A stretch of 64,000 bases of DNA from Bedellia somnulentella (GCA_963576735.1 OY755172.1:1302001-1366000); one strand, 5' to 3'. Positions 44,217 through 54,980 are shown, numbered from the stretch's first letter. Translations and numbers: made by a program. Notes: generated from the letters alone by a model not told the origin.

Positions 44217-45609
44217 TATTAAAAGTTATAAAGAGGACAAAAGCAATTTTATTTTATTTTAAATCAAATTTTTAGTTGTAGTGTATCTTTAAGTAATAAT
44301 ATTGTCAATGCTGTGTGCACTGTTGTTGGCATTATAACTGACCAAGACTGCACAATGAATTTGAATGCAATTTATGTTATAATACTGTTGGTGTGCCTTG
44401 AATAAATAAATATACCATCAATATAATGAATCCTTTTCCCTTCCTTAAATTTCTACCTAGAATAGTAAACAAGATAGTAAAAGCCAAAGAACAAATTACA
44501 TACTGTTAATTATTAAACTACCTCACAAAATATTGTAAAGTATATTGTCAAAGGTTTTGATTGACTGCACGATATGCAAACAATGCTTAATTAGTATAAA
44601 ATTATTGATTAGTATTGACATATACGAATACGCTAGATAAAAACCTGGAAAACTAGGATTAAACCTACCTATAGTAAGTAAATAAAATGTTTATTTGGTA
44701 TTAAAAACAAAATTATAAACAGTAATTAACAGTTAAATACAACCTGTAATGATACCAAAAAGGTCTTGGCTCAGCATAAAATTTACCCAGCGCAAGTCTC
44801 GCAGGACACAAACGCTGAGTACGCTAGTTTTCAGCCAACACCCCTAACTTACTGGAGCGAAGCTCCATTTACCCCCGACTTTTGCATTTCGTTGTGATCG
44901 TACTCCTCCCAAACGGCTCAACCCAGAACCCTGAAACTTTGCACGGTGGTCAAGGACCATGTCTAGATGGTTTATGTCAATTTTGATACAAATCGGATGT
45001 ACCACGGAGGAATAATCACCATTAAAAAATTACAATGTTAGCCAATGGAAAAATTACGTAAACAATGCCAGCGCGTGAAAATAGATTTTTTTCATATTCG
45101 ATCGTCCCAAAGTCACGTCCGTTTGCGCTCCGACAGTTGGTGATTTTTCGAACTTTTGAACGCTAATACTCGAGTCCTAGAAAATTTTTCCCAAAATTTT
45201 TTTGAACGAAAAATTTCTTAAACATACTCATTTTCAAAGAAAATAGATATTTAGCTATTTAGATATGTTTTTTTCAACAATAAAAATTGTTAACAATTTA
45301 AGTTTTCCAAAATCAGGACTGTAACTCCTTTCCAGTTTTGTGTAGAATCAATCACGCGTTTAGGTAAACCAACAAGTATATTCAAAGAATCATAACAAAT
45401 TGCATAGCAACGCGTGTTGAGATATTTGTAGAATAAATCGTTCAACGATAAGTAATATCTGAGAATCAGGCAATTGCTCGCTTCGCTCCTTTTATTGGCA
45501 TCCGACGGTCCCATGCCAACCTAGTATCTACTACATACTTACTAATACATAGAGCAAAAAATTAAATAAAAAGAAACAAATGCTGTAACAGAGAAAAAAG
45601 GAAAGAAAC
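44217..45609. other. Unclassified, probably repeat-derived
   Basis: 44690-45535 has the feel of a dispersed lepidopteran repeat (ACTGGAGCGAAGCTCC; CCCAAACGGCTCAACCC; GAACCCTGAAACTTTGCAC) but I see no clear ends or ORF. Confidence 0.4.
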
Positions 45610-46027
45610 CTACGCCATATATGGTATATACCCTCCCATGACTATAAACCAATAAGCCAGGTTTTCTCATAAAGAAGTTTGCCAGACACTTTTGAAAGTT
45701 GCGTGGGGAAAAGACTGATAAATAAGGATGGTTTGTTATGGCCCCCTCCAACAACATCTAGGTCCTCCTTAGTCACCTCTAACGACATCCGCGAGCGGAG
45801 AGTTATGTGTTACTAATATTCAAAGCATTATTCCATTTATAAAAAATAACCTGTAATTTTAAACACAGTTCAAAAGTGATTTGACTTATTACCAATCATC
45901 CCTTAATTTAAAAAAATTGGTCCCGATCCCCACTCAACTTCCGAAAGTGAAAGAAAATAAGAAAAATCCAATTTTCATATTCTGACTACCCTTTTTAGGA
46001 ATAATATCTGTGAGTATATATACGTAT
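45610..46027. repeat. Two decayed SINE-A fragments
   Basis: 45610-45795 (minus) and 45920-46027 (plus) keep CACTTTTGAAAGTTGCGTGGGG and GACTACCCTTTTTAGG words. Confidence 0.5.
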
Positions 46028-46076
46028 AAATTATATACGTATGAATAAAAGATGTTATTAAAGGAAAGAAAAATTT

Positions 46077-46150
46077 CGACACTGGCGGGGTTCGAACCCG
46101 CGACCTTCGGGTATACGCCCCCGTCGCTCTGCCAACTGAGCTACAGTGTC
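46077..46150 (-). repeat. tRNA-like sequence 4
   Basis: Perfect 7-bp acceptor GACACTG/CAGTGTC, A box TAGCTCAGTTGG, B box GGTTCGAACCC, T stem GCGGG/CCCGC, TTTTT downstream. The anticodon arm CGGG-GGCGTATA-CCCG has an 8-base loop, so it is probably not a working tRNA. Confidence 0.55.
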
Positions 46151-46345
46151 AGTTGGCATCCAGCGCGAAATTTCTCTATCCTTTGTTTCTTTTTTAAACG
46201 GTTTTATTTAGCTCACCCCGTTTGTTTTATTTATTCTTGGGTCAAATTTTGTAATTCAAATTTCACCCTCTTCCTATCAACCGATTAATCTGAAATTTTG
46301 TATACACTTTGGATTTTGGTGACAATACAATTATATTTGTTCATT

Positions 46346-46760
46346 ATCATTATAAATTCAAGATGGCCGCCGCTACAAAATGGCGGATAATTTAGGTTTT
46401 ATTTATCCCATCAATATGGGTATCAAATGAAAGGGCTCAACAAGCAGAATACAATATACTATAAAAAAATAAATCCAAGATGGCGGCCACTACAAAATGG
46501 CGGATAACGTAGGTTTTATCAATCCCATCAATATGGGTATCAAATGAATGTGCTCAACCAGTAGAATACAATGTACTATATAAAATTAAAATCCAAGATG
46601 GCGGCCTCTACAAAATGGCGGATAACTTAGGTTTTATAGTAATCCCATCAACATGGGTATCAAATGAAAGGTCTCAACAAGTAGAATACAATTTACTATG
46701 CATAATTAAAATCTAAGATGGTCGCCATACAGTGCACTATACCAAATCAATATTTTAGAT
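46346..46760. repeat. Tandem repeat of about 118 bp, three-plus units
   Basis: Units start at AGATGG 46361, 46478, 46596 and 46716 (degenerate). Each carries AAGATGGCGGC then AAAATGGCGG 10 bp later, and CCCATCAATATGGGTATCAAATG. Confidence 0.85.
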
Positions 46761-47070
46761 GGGCGGAGCCACTAAATGGCATATAATAATAAGATTTAAA
46801 TTTAGAAATTGATATTTAGGTATCTGATTAATCAAGCCTGAATCCATCACCCAAGTCAAGATTTGGTATCGTGTTGAGGATTGTGTGGCGTTAGGGTGGC
46901 TTAAAATTATACGCGTTAGCGGTACACCACCCAAATTAAGGTGAAAGGTAAAAACGCGCGCGAGGAGTTGGACTGCAATAAACTAACGGGCAAGAAACCT
47001 TGCAATAGTGTAGCACTATATGAATTAAACAGAATGCGAAATAAAAACTAAAAACTAGAAAATAAAAATA

Positions 47071-47807
47071 GGTAAAAAAACTTTTTAAGTTAAACGGTTT
47101 TATTATTAACATACAGAGCAATGTTTAAAATAAATGTACTAAAAACCTAAAAATAATAAAAAAATAGATACAGTCGTGGGAATTATATGCATATGCATAG
47201 ACTAGACTAAAATAAAACCGTGGGGCACGTCAATTGTCTACAATCGTTGATTAAAATGTTTGTTTTGTAATGTTACACTATAATTGGGCAGTTGTTCAAC
47301 TATGGACATGTGATAAATAGGGCAGAATGTGGAAACAAGCTAGCAAGCTCGATTATAAGCGAGTTTTAGGGTTTCATAGTGATGAGCGAGTAATACTTTT
47401 ATCATATGTTTTGTCGATCAAAGACAAACTGCGAGCAGTGAACCGATTCATCGCCAGCCAGCAGTGTAAATTTCCAACGAGAAACTAGTTGAAACATCTC
47501 TTTTATTTACATGGAGTGTATGACTATTGGAATTTCCATGAGCAAGAAAATAGTAAGTAATTTCCTCACCGTCTGCGGGCCAACTGCCCAACGACGAATT
47601 AAACGTTTCTTCTATCGCACATTAAGTCGATAATTTGTAGACAATTGACGTACCCCACGGTTTTATTTTAGTCTAGTCTATGCATATGCATATAATTCCC
47701 ACGACTGTATCTATTTTTTTATTATTTTTAGGTTTTTAGTACATTTATTTTAAACATTGCTCTGTATGTTAATAATAAAACCGTTTAACTTAAAAAGTTT
47801 TTTTACC
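47071..47807. repeat. Inverted repeat, two 173-bp arms
   Basis: 47071-47243 and 47635-47807 are near-perfect complements (..GATACAGTCGTGGGAATTATATG..). The 390-bp loop codes for nothing. It is likely a non-autonomous TIR element or an inverted duplication. Confidence 0.85.
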
Positions 47808-48101
47808 TATTTTTTTACACGTTCAAGTAGTGTTTGCGTTTCCTACCTCCGAATTTTAACTAATAATTTTTCTTTCCTTTAATAACATCTTTTATTTATG
47901 AGTAATAATCCCCACATGAGGAATTCATGTCAAAAAAAACATTAAATTATATACGTATGGTTCAACTATCAATTCTCACACATATGTAGTCAGGTGCACT
48001 TTAAAGACTTATTGCTGAATCGAGGCGGCTCAGCTGAACGTTGTTGTTACGACTATATACTACTATTAACATAACAGTTGCTAATACGTGCTTATAAATA
48101 A

Positions 48102-48587
48102 TGTTACGACATCTGTTCGCAAGTAGGAGATAGGATTTGCCACTACTAGATAACAGATGGCGTTACTAGTATTCTAATAAGTAAAGGAATTACTAGATGT
48201 TTCTCGAATATCGACTTTTCGAGAATGTGGTACTAGAACTTTCTGTAATATTCGCGTATTTGAGATTTGGCATATATAAAGAGCGACGCGTGCTACGGAG
48301 TTATTCGAGTGCGAAGAACTAAAGCGAGAACAAGCGAAATACTAGAGCGAAGAAATTAAATACGACAGTGCAGTGATATACGGATTACGGAAATAAGCTT
48401 AACGGTGTGGACAGTGTTACTATAACGGAGTAAATTAGTGTTGTTAATTAGTGCGAGTATCGATAGTTAATTATCGATAGTGTTTGTTGTGTTGTGTAAA
48501 GTGCGTTATTGGTCAATAAATATAATTACACCTTATTGCACGAAAGTGTGACTGGTATTTATCAAATTAAGAACCCGGTACGTAACA
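48102..48587 (+). repeat. 5' LTR
   Basis: TGTTACG...CGTAACA with inverted ends. TATA-like CATATATAAAG at 48271-48281 and AATAAA at 48515-48520 mark promoter and poly(A) signal; ATCGATAGTTAATTATCGAT is a palindrome within it. Confidence 0.93.
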
Positions 48588-48588
48588 A

Positions 48589-48606
48589 TTGGTGACAGAA
48601 GTGGAT
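48589..48606 (+). promoter_or_regulatory. Primer-binding site
   Basis: TGGTGACAGAAGTGG begins two bases after the LTR, as expected for a tRNA primer. The tRNA species was not assigned. Confidence 0.65.
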
Positions 48607-48612
48607 TTGAAG

Positions 48613-50874
48613 ATGCCAGTTATGCCGAAGGAAGACGGAAGAGAGGGTGTGAAGACACGCGCTCAGAAAGCCGCAGAGGGTGAACAGCTGTCGGAAATGA
48701 GTTCATCAGTCACGAACCCTCGGAGTGACATTCCAGAGGAGACGTCCGCAGTGACTAACGCGCCGTCTACATCAACGGCGCCGGCGGCCGCAACTAATAC
48801 TGACTTGACGATGATAGTTGAAATGTTTCAAAGCATGCGTGAAGCACAACAAAGCATGCGTGAAGCACAACAAAGCATACAGGATGTTGTGAAAAACATA
48901 CATTCGGAGGTACAGGATGTTAAAAAAAACATACATTCGGAGGTACAGGGTGTTGTGAAACAAGAAGTTCGTGAGTTGCGCGAGGAACAGCAAACTAAGT
49001 TCTCACAAGTTCTCACTGCGGTCAATGAAGTCAGTGGTCGGGTGGTTACTGTGGAAAAAGACGTAGAGCAGATGAAGGAGCAGGTAACCACTATTGAGAA
49101 AGATATCGATGACATGAAGACCGACTTCCGCGGAATGGAGAAAAGGGTTCTGCAGCTTGAATCACGACCGGTCAAGGTTGTCTCCGGTGAGAATGTAGTA
49201 GCTGTCCATGGTCCTCGTGTGAAGGTTCCTCCCTACGACGGAACAACATCCTGGTCGGCGTATAGACATCAGTTCCAGACTGTTGCGGCTGCCAATGGTT
49301 GGACTGATGAACAGTGTTTGACTGCACTGACGGTGGCGCTCCGAGGTCAAGCACTGTCAGTAATAGAGGCGCTGCCGACTCCGAGTGGTGGTTTCAAGGA
49401 CCTGCTGGATGCGTTGGAGTCTCGCTATGGAGAGCGACACCTGGAGCACGTGTTCCGCGCTCAGCTGCGTGATAGGGTCCAGCGTTCTGGAGAGGGACTT
49501 CAGCAGTGGGCCCTTGAAATCGAGAAGCTCGTCCGCAAGGCCTATCCCAGTGTAGATCCGAAGACGGTGGAAATGAACCTGGTGCAAGCATTCGTCGACG
49601 GCATCAGAGATATCGAAGTGAGAACAGCGGTGAGACTTCAACACCACACGTCTCTCAAGGATGCCTTGGCGAACGCTCTAGAAGTTGAAGCTTGCCGCCA
49701 GGATACGCGCCAAACTCATCGACTTCGTGAGATTGCGGAAGCAAATGAGGACGTCAAGGTCATTAAAGCACCCGTCGGAAGGAGTACTGGACCGATTTGT
49801 TATGGCTGCGGGAAAAGGGGCCATTTGAGATTAAGTTGCCCGCTGAGGAAGGAAGAAAAGAGGCAGGCAGAGGCTCCTGCCGCAAAACGAGCATTAGCCA
49901 GGACCGGGGGGCAGGTGCTGGCTAGAGAGGAGAAAGCCCCGACAATGACCATCTCACAAGCCTGTAACGGGAACAGTTTGGTGATATTGGGCTGTGTCAA
50001 TGATCAAGACTGTAAGATGACCCTTGATACTGGAGCGTCTAGAACGGTGATCAATCCGGCACTGGTGAAAGCAGCGAATATCAAGTATAGCAGAGATACT
50101 AAGTGTCGGCTACTCTCCGCCTCTGGCCAGCGAATACCTGTCCTTGGTGAACTCTCAGTCAGGATGATGGTTGGCGAGACGTCGTATACTCATCAAGTCA
50201 TTGTGGCTGAGATAATGGATGAATGCATACTAGGACTGGACTTCATGAAGAAATATAACTGCCGGATTGACATAACGAGAGGAATTTTCAAGTGTGGCCA
50301 GGAAGAAATCTTTATACTGGGTGGTCCCGTCGGTGAAGTGACATGCTTGAAAACCATCAATATTCCTGCGCGTTCTCAGAAGTTGGTTCCGGTGATGTTA
50401 CCTGTAGACAGCGAGAAGAAGAGGCATCGTTGTGTGTTGATTGAAGGGACAGGGAAGAACGGGCCAAGGAAATTTCTGACAGCAAGAACTTTGGTTACAA
50501 GCAACAAGACGGCAATAGTGAAGGTAGTCAACCTTGACCAAGAAGATGTACAGCTTAAGCGGGGTGAAGTAGTTGGTCAGTGTGAAGAAGTAGTCTGGAT
50601 GAGGAGCTGTCATTCTCCAAATGGGAAAGTCAAAGTGAAAGTCGATAATTCAACTGTAACTGACTTGTTAAGTGAGATCCAGGATGACTTATCTTACTTG
50701 GAGAGGATCAAGGTTAAACAGTTGCTGGTGAAATATGCTGACATCTTCTCAAATGCAGAAGGGGACTTAGGCAGAACATCTTTAGTGCAACACAGAATTG
50801 ATACAGGGGACGAAAGACCTATTAGACAGAGAGCAAGGAGAATTCCAATCGCTAAGGAGAAAGAAGTTGAATAA
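48613..50874 (+). CDS. Retrotransposon Gag and protease
   Basis: The first ATG after the primer site is at 48613, giving 753 residues; the frame is open further upstream into the primer site but without ATG. The N-terminal third is a coiled-coil-like region with near-repeats (QQSMREAQQSMREAQQSIQDV spread over 77-97), then a retrotransposon gag domain (WSAYRHQFQTVA.. near 216), a CCHC zinc knuckle CX2CX4HX4C starting at residue 396, and an aspartic protease with LDTGAS (Asp at residue 472) and ILGLDFM. The frame stops at TAA 50872-50874 a few residues before the RT region, and the next codon continues in the same frame, so the stop falls within what is normally one Pol frame. Confidence 0.9.
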   Translation: MPVMPKEDGREGVKTRAQKAAEGEQLSEMSSSVTNPRSDIPEETSAVTNAPSTSTAPAAATNTDLTMIVEMFQSMREAQQSMREAQQSIQDVVKNIHSEVQDVKKNIHSEVQGVVKQEVRELREEQQTKFSQVLTAVNEVSGRVVTVEKDVEQMKEQVTTIEKDIDDMKTDFRGMEKRVLQLESRPVKVVSGENVVAVHGPRVKVPPYDGTTSWSAYRHQFQTVAAANGWTDEQCLTALTVALRGQALSVIEALPTPSGGFKDLLDALESRYGERHLEHVFRAQLRDRVQRSGEGLQQWALEIEKLVRKAYPSVDPKTVEMNLVQAFVDGIRDIEVRTAVRLQHHTSLKDALANALEVEACRQDTRQTHRLREIAEANEDVKVIKAPVGRSTGPICYGCGKRGHLRLSCPLRKEEKRQAEAPAAKRALARTGGQVLAREEKAPTMTISQACNGNSLVILGCVNDQDCKMTLDTGASRTVINPALVKAANIKYSRDTKCRLLSASGQRIPVLGELSVRMMVGETSYTHQVIVAEIMDECILGLDFMKKYNCRIDITRGIFKCGQEEIFILGGPVGEVTCLKTINIPARSQKLVPVMLPVDSEKKRHRCVLIEGTGKNGPRKFLTARTLVTSNKTAIVKVVNLDQEDVQLKRGEVVGQCEEVVWMRSCHSPNGKVKVKVDNSTVTDLLSEIQDDLSYLERIKVKQLLVKYADIFSNAEGDLGRTSLVQHRIDTGDERPIRQRARRIPIAKEKEVE

Positions 50875-53472
50875 TTGCTCGAAGACATGAAAAAGAAGAA
50901 GGTCATTAGTCCGTCCTCCAGTCCGTGGTGTTCTCCAGTGGTTCTTGTTAAGAAGAAAGATGGAAGCACACGGTTTTGTGTTGACTACAGGCAACTGAAC
51001 AACGTGACAAAGAAGGACAGCTATCCTTTGCCAAGAATAGATGACACTCTGGATACTTTGAGTGGCATGAAGTGGTTTTCAACCCTGGACTGCAAGTCAG
51101 GCTACTGGCAGGTGGAAATACATCCGACTGATAAAGAGAAGACTGCGTTTTCAACTGGAAAGGGTTTGTGGCAGTTTAACGTCATGCCTTTCGGTCTCTG
51201 CAACGCGCCAGCTACTTTTGAAAGGCTTATGGAGTGTGCGTTGGCGGGATTGGTTGGCGAGGCTTGCCTGGTGTACCTCGACGACGTGGTCATAATAGGC
51301 AAAAGCTTCCAAGACCATCTCAAGAACCTGGAACAAGTCTTTCAGAAAATTCGTGGAGCAAACCTGAAACTGAATCCGAAGAAGTGCCGGCTGTTTAGAA
51401 CTTCAGTGAACTATTTAGGACACGTAATCAGCCGAGAAGGAATTCAGACGGATCCGGAAAAGGTGGAAGCTGTGCAGAAATGGCCGACGCCAAAGGACAA
51501 AACAGACGTGCGAGCTTTTCTCGGCCTTTGCTCGTACTATCGACGTTTTGTAAAAGGGTTTTCTGAGATCGCCAAACCATTGCATCGGTTGACTGAAGAT
51601 AAGAAAACCTTCTCTTGGGATGATGAATGCGAGTTATCTTTCAATGAGCTGAAGAAGAGGCTTTGCGAGACACCTATCCTTGGATATCCACAGCCAGAGG
51701 GACAGTACATCGTTGACAGCGATGCTAGTAATATGGCTATTGGTGGAGTGTTATCACAGATTCAAGGTGACAAGGAAGTTGTGATCGGATATTTCAGCAA
51801 GTCTCTATCTAAAGCGGAAAGAAACTACTGCGTCACGAGAAAGGAACTTCTAGCTGTAGTGAAGACCTTACAGCATTTTTACAAGTATTTGATTGGGAGA
51901 CCGTTCAAGCTTCGAACTGATCATGCTGCACTGAAATGGCTTCTCCAGTTCAAAAACCCGGAAGGACAGGTAGCTCGATGGATCGAACAGCTACAAGAGT
52001 ATGACTTTTCTATCGAGCACCGTAGTGGTAAATCTCATGGCAATGCAGACGCGCTTTCACGTAGACCGTGTCCGGAAGACTGTAAACATTGTAGGAAGCA
52101 AGAGTCGAAGGAGGAGGTCGTGAAAGTGACTCGAATTTGTCCATTGGATGGATGGGAAACAGAAGCTATGCAGAAGGCCCAAGAAGAAGATGAGAACCTC
52201 AGACCCATCATGAAATGGAAGAAGGAAAAACACGATCAACCGGCTTGGAGTGAAGTAGCGTCCACAGGAGTGAGTACGAAAGCTTACTGGGCGCAATGGA
52301 ACAGCCTGGTTCTGATCAATGGTCTACTGTACCGGAGGTGGGAGAAACCCAACGGTAAAGAAGAGCACCTACAATTGGTCGTGCCCAGAGCCAAGGTTAA
52401 AGATGTACTGCGGGAAACACATGACGGTGTTTCGGGCGGGCATCTTGGGGTAAATCGTACGTTGCAGAAGGTTCGTGCGAAGTTTTACTGGCTTCATTGT
52501 AAGGACGACGTACAGGACTGGTGCCGGAAATGTACAACGTGTGCCGCGGTGAAAGGTCCGCAGACCCGGAGTAGAGGGGGATTACGGTTGTACAATGTGG
52601 GAGCTCCCTGGGAGAGGATTGCCGTTGATGTGGCTGGACCGTTTCCACAATCAGAGTCCGGAAATAAATATTTCATGGTGGTGATGGATTACTTCACTAA
52701 GTGGCCTGAAGTGTTTGCCATACCCAATCAAGAAGCAATAACTGTGGCTACAAAACTGGTTGAGGAAGTGATCTGTCGATTTGGCGTGCCCCTGGAGATA
52801 CACTCTGACCAGGGAAGAAATTTTGAGTCACAAGTATTTCAAGAGGTGTGCAAACTACTTGGAATGCATAAAACCAGGACGACGCCATATCATCCTCAGT
52901 CAGATGGAATGGTGGAGAGGTTCAACCAAACACTGGAGAGACAGTTGGCGAAGATGGTTGAAAAACATCAGAAGGACTGGGACAAACACATTCCATTATT
53001 TTTACTGTCTTACCGGTCAGCTGTTCACGAAAGCACGAAGGAAACACCTGCTTTCGTCAATTTCGGAAGAGAGCTACGATTGCCTGTAGATTTGTTGACA
53101 GGAGGGTCACCAGATGAGCCGCAGAGTGTAACTGAATATGTAAGCGATTTGAGGGAAAGAATGCAAGATGTACATTCCCTAGTGCGTGAAAATGGTTTAC
53201 ATGCTAGTGAAAAGATGAAAACCAGATATGACCGTAAAGCTAACACGCCGCGTTTCGAAGAGGGTATGCTCGTCTGGTTACACAATCCAACTCGCCAGAA
53301 AGGGAAGTCCCCTAAGTTACAAAATAGGTGGGAAGGACCGTACAAGGTGGTCACTAGAATAAACGATGTAACGTACAGAATTCAACGCCAACCTAGAGGG
53401 GCTTGGAAAATAGTTCACATCGATCGACTTGCGAAGTACCATGGAAGCAATAATACTCGGGACGAGTATTAA
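50875..53472 (+). CDS. Retrotransposon reverse transcriptase, RNase H and integrase
   Basis: It is in frame with the upstream ORF, directly after the TAA; the first ATG is 50887. Domains in order: RT (CVDYRQLN, LDCKSGYWQ, catalytic YLDD at 51274-51285); RNase H (VDSDAS.., ELLAVV, RTDHAAL, NADALSR); integrase zinc motif (HLGVNRT..C..C), DDE core (AVDVAGPF, HSDQGRNF, DGMVERFN) and a C-terminal GPY/F-type module (RWEGPYKV). It lacks an obvious chromodomain. All catalytic residues are present, so only the upstream TAA breaks the coding unit. Translation of this part would need stop readthrough. Confidence 0.92.
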   Translation: MLEDMKKKKVISPSSSPWCSPVVLVKKKDGSTRFCVDYRQLNNVTKKDSYPLPRIDDTLDTLSGMKWFSTLDCKSGYWQVEIHPTDKEKTAFSTGKGLWQFNVMPFGLCNAPATFERLMECALAGLVGEACLVYLDDVVIIGKSFQDHLKNLEQVFQKIRGANLKLNPKKCRLFRTSVNYLGHVISREGIQTDPEKVEAVQKWPTPKDKTDVRAFLGLCSYYRRFVKGFSEIAKPLHRLTEDKKTFSWDDECELSFNELKKRLCETPILGYPQPEGQYIVDSDASNMAIGGVLSQIQGDKEVVIGYFSKSLSKAERNYCVTRKELLAVVKTLQHFYKYLIGRPFKLRTDHAALKWLLQFKNPEGQVARWIEQLQEYDFSIEHRSGKSHGNADALSRRPCPEDCKHCRKQESKEEVVKVTRICPLDGWETEAMQKAQEEDENLRPIMKWKKEKHDQPAWSEVASTGVSTKAYWAQWNSLVLINGLLYRRWEKPNGKEEHLQLVVPRAKVKDVLRETHDGVSGGHLGVNRTLQKVRAKFYWLHCKDDVQDWCRKCTTCAAVKGPQTRSRGGLRLYNVGAPWERIAVDVAGPFPQSESGNKYFMVVMDYFTKWPEVFAIPNQEAITVATKLVEEVICRFGVPLEIHSDQGRNFESQVFQEVCKLLGMHKTRTTPYHPQSDGMVERFNQTLERQLAKMVEKHQKDWDKHIPLFLLSYRSAVHESTKETPAFVNFGRELRLPVDLLTGGSPDEPQSVTEYVSDLRERMQDVHSLVRENGLHASEKMKTRYDRKANTPRFEEGMLVWLHNPTRQKGKSPKLQNRWEGPYKVVTRINDVTYRIQRQPRGAWKIVHIDRLAKYHGSNNTRDEY

Positions 53473-53476
53473 TGTA

Positions 53477-53488
53477 AGGAGGGGGTAA
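53477..53488 (+). promoter_or_regulatory. Polypurine tract
   Basis: AAGGAGGGGGTAA directly before the 3' LTR, the plus-strand priming site. Confidence 0.8.
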
Positions 53489-53974
53489 TGTTACGACATC
53501 TGTTCGCAAGTAGGAGATAGGATTTGCCACTACTAGATAACAGATGGCGTTACTAGTATTCTAATAAGTAAAGGAATTACTAGATGTTTCTCGAATATCG
53601 ACTTTTCGAGAATGTGGTACTAGAACTTTCTGTAATATTCGCGTATTTGAGATTTGGCATATATAAAGAGCGACGCGTGCTACGGAGTTATTCGAGTGCG
53701 AAGAACTAAAGCGAGAACAAGCGAAATACTAGAGCGAAGAAATTAAATACGACAGTGCAGTGATATACGGATTACGGAAATAAGCTTAACGGTGTGGACA
53801 GTGTTACTATAACGGAGTAAATTAGTGTTGTTAATTAGTGCGAGTATCGATAGTTAATTATCGATAGTGTTTGTTGTGTTGTGTAAAGTGCGTTATTGGT
53901 CAATAAATATAATTACACCTTATTGCACGAAAGTGTGACTGGTATTTATCAAATTAAGAACCCGGTACGTAACA
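53489..53974 (+). repeat. 3' LTR
   Basis: 486 bp; no difference from the 5' LTR seen by eye. Confidence 0.93.
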
Positions 53975-54157
53975 ATAATAAACATGCTTTGTAATCGATG
54001 CAACATGTTCCTTTGCTTACGTTTGTCATTGTCAGCAAAACGTCGAGTAGATCTCGTATTTACTATCTTATACTACCTAAAAAACGTTAGCTAGCCATTT
54101 CAGGTATAAAATTTATAAATTAAAGGACATGAAATTAAACAAAGTATCATTCTATAC

Positions 54158-54503
54158 ATACATACATATACTTACGGCTATAAATCCCAAAATTGAGTAG
54201 CCAGAGCTTCAGAGCTAGAAACTCCTCAGCCACATTTGGAAGTTGAGCCAGAGAAGATGGTAGAAATAAAGTATCGTTGGTGATGGGTCTCGAACCGCAT
54301 CGCCCAAAAACAACTTAAAAAGCCCATACCCTTACGTCCGATTTCTGAATTGAGTATTCCAGCTGAGAACAACTTAAGTATCTTTCTGTCGCATTAAAAT
54401 CTTAACAACTAAATGAGACAAAACGATAGTTAAGTCGTTCACAGCTTGAATACTCAATTCAGAAATCGGGCGTTAGTTGCCTGTTAAGCCAGCCATACAC
54501 GGC
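54158..54503 (-). mobile_element. SINE-A copy split by a palindromic MITE
   Basis: Tail and body 54158-54334; head 54473-54503 (GCCTGTTAAGCCAGCCATACACGG). Confidence 0.75.
54335..54472. mobile_element. Palindromic MITE (138 bp) with TTA target duplication
   Basis: CGTCCGATTTCTGAATTGAG.. and its inverted copy, flanked by TTA; same family as 35856-36257, here without an insert. Confidence 0.85.
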
Positions 54504-54847
54504 ATTGATTGAATTATGTATATAAACAATAGTTTTGGCAAACCCTGTTTTGTATATGATGTGACGTGGTTAAAAAAATTGTTTATTGTACAAGTCTTGG
54601 AACAGGGTTTGTTTTCAATATGTAAACCTTTTCTGTCAGAGTGTCTGTTTACTGCCAGGATACTTTTTAGTAAGTAATTATTAGATTATGTCTACGGGCG
54701 ATGGATTTTTCGATTGGAAAGGACTCGTATACTGTATAATTAAAAAAAAAACAATATATATAATACATCCTTAATGAACAAAAGTTAAATATTCCAAAGA
54801 CTGTCTCACTTTTGCAAGTAAACTTCCAGAAAATATTGTTTTTTGTG
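54504..54847. other. Unannotated stretch
   Basis: Nothing recognised. Confidence 0.4.
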
Positions 54848-54980
54848 TGTAATGTCGGCCTAGAATAGATCTACCCCATTATTATTATTATTATTATTAT
54901 TATTAGACGGGCGGTAAACGCCACGGGTTTCCGCACTGAGCCCGACATGGCGGACCATTGTACGTGGACCAAGTGGTCAA

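Larger units (their letters stand above)
46028..47959. mobile_element. tRNA-like composite 2 with nested inverted-repeat insert
   Basis: AAATTATATACGTATG flanks it (46028-46043, 47944-47959). The outer parts match the composite at 4.3-5.4 kb. It is interrupted (about 46192-47815) by sequence that starts TTAAACGGTTTTATTTAGCTC and contains the tandem array and 173-bp inverted repeats listed below. Confidence 0.6.
48102..53974 (+). mobile_element. Ty3/gypsy LTR retrotransposon, structurally complete
   Basis: 5873 bp: 486-bp LTRs, primer-binding site after the 5' LTR, gag-protease and RT-RNase H-integrase coding, purine tract before the 3' LTR, and a 4-bp target duplication ATAA (48098-48101, 53975-53978). 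There is no envelope gene. The LTRs read identical, so insertion was recent. Confidence 0.95.

Noticed and set aside
48772..53354. Many ORFs on the minus strand and other frames of the LTR element
   Set aside because: Shadows of gag-pol; no independent motifs.
54881..54905. ATT microsatellite as an independent repeat
   Set aside because: It is the (TAA)n-type 3' tail of the I-type LINE, bounded by the target duplication.
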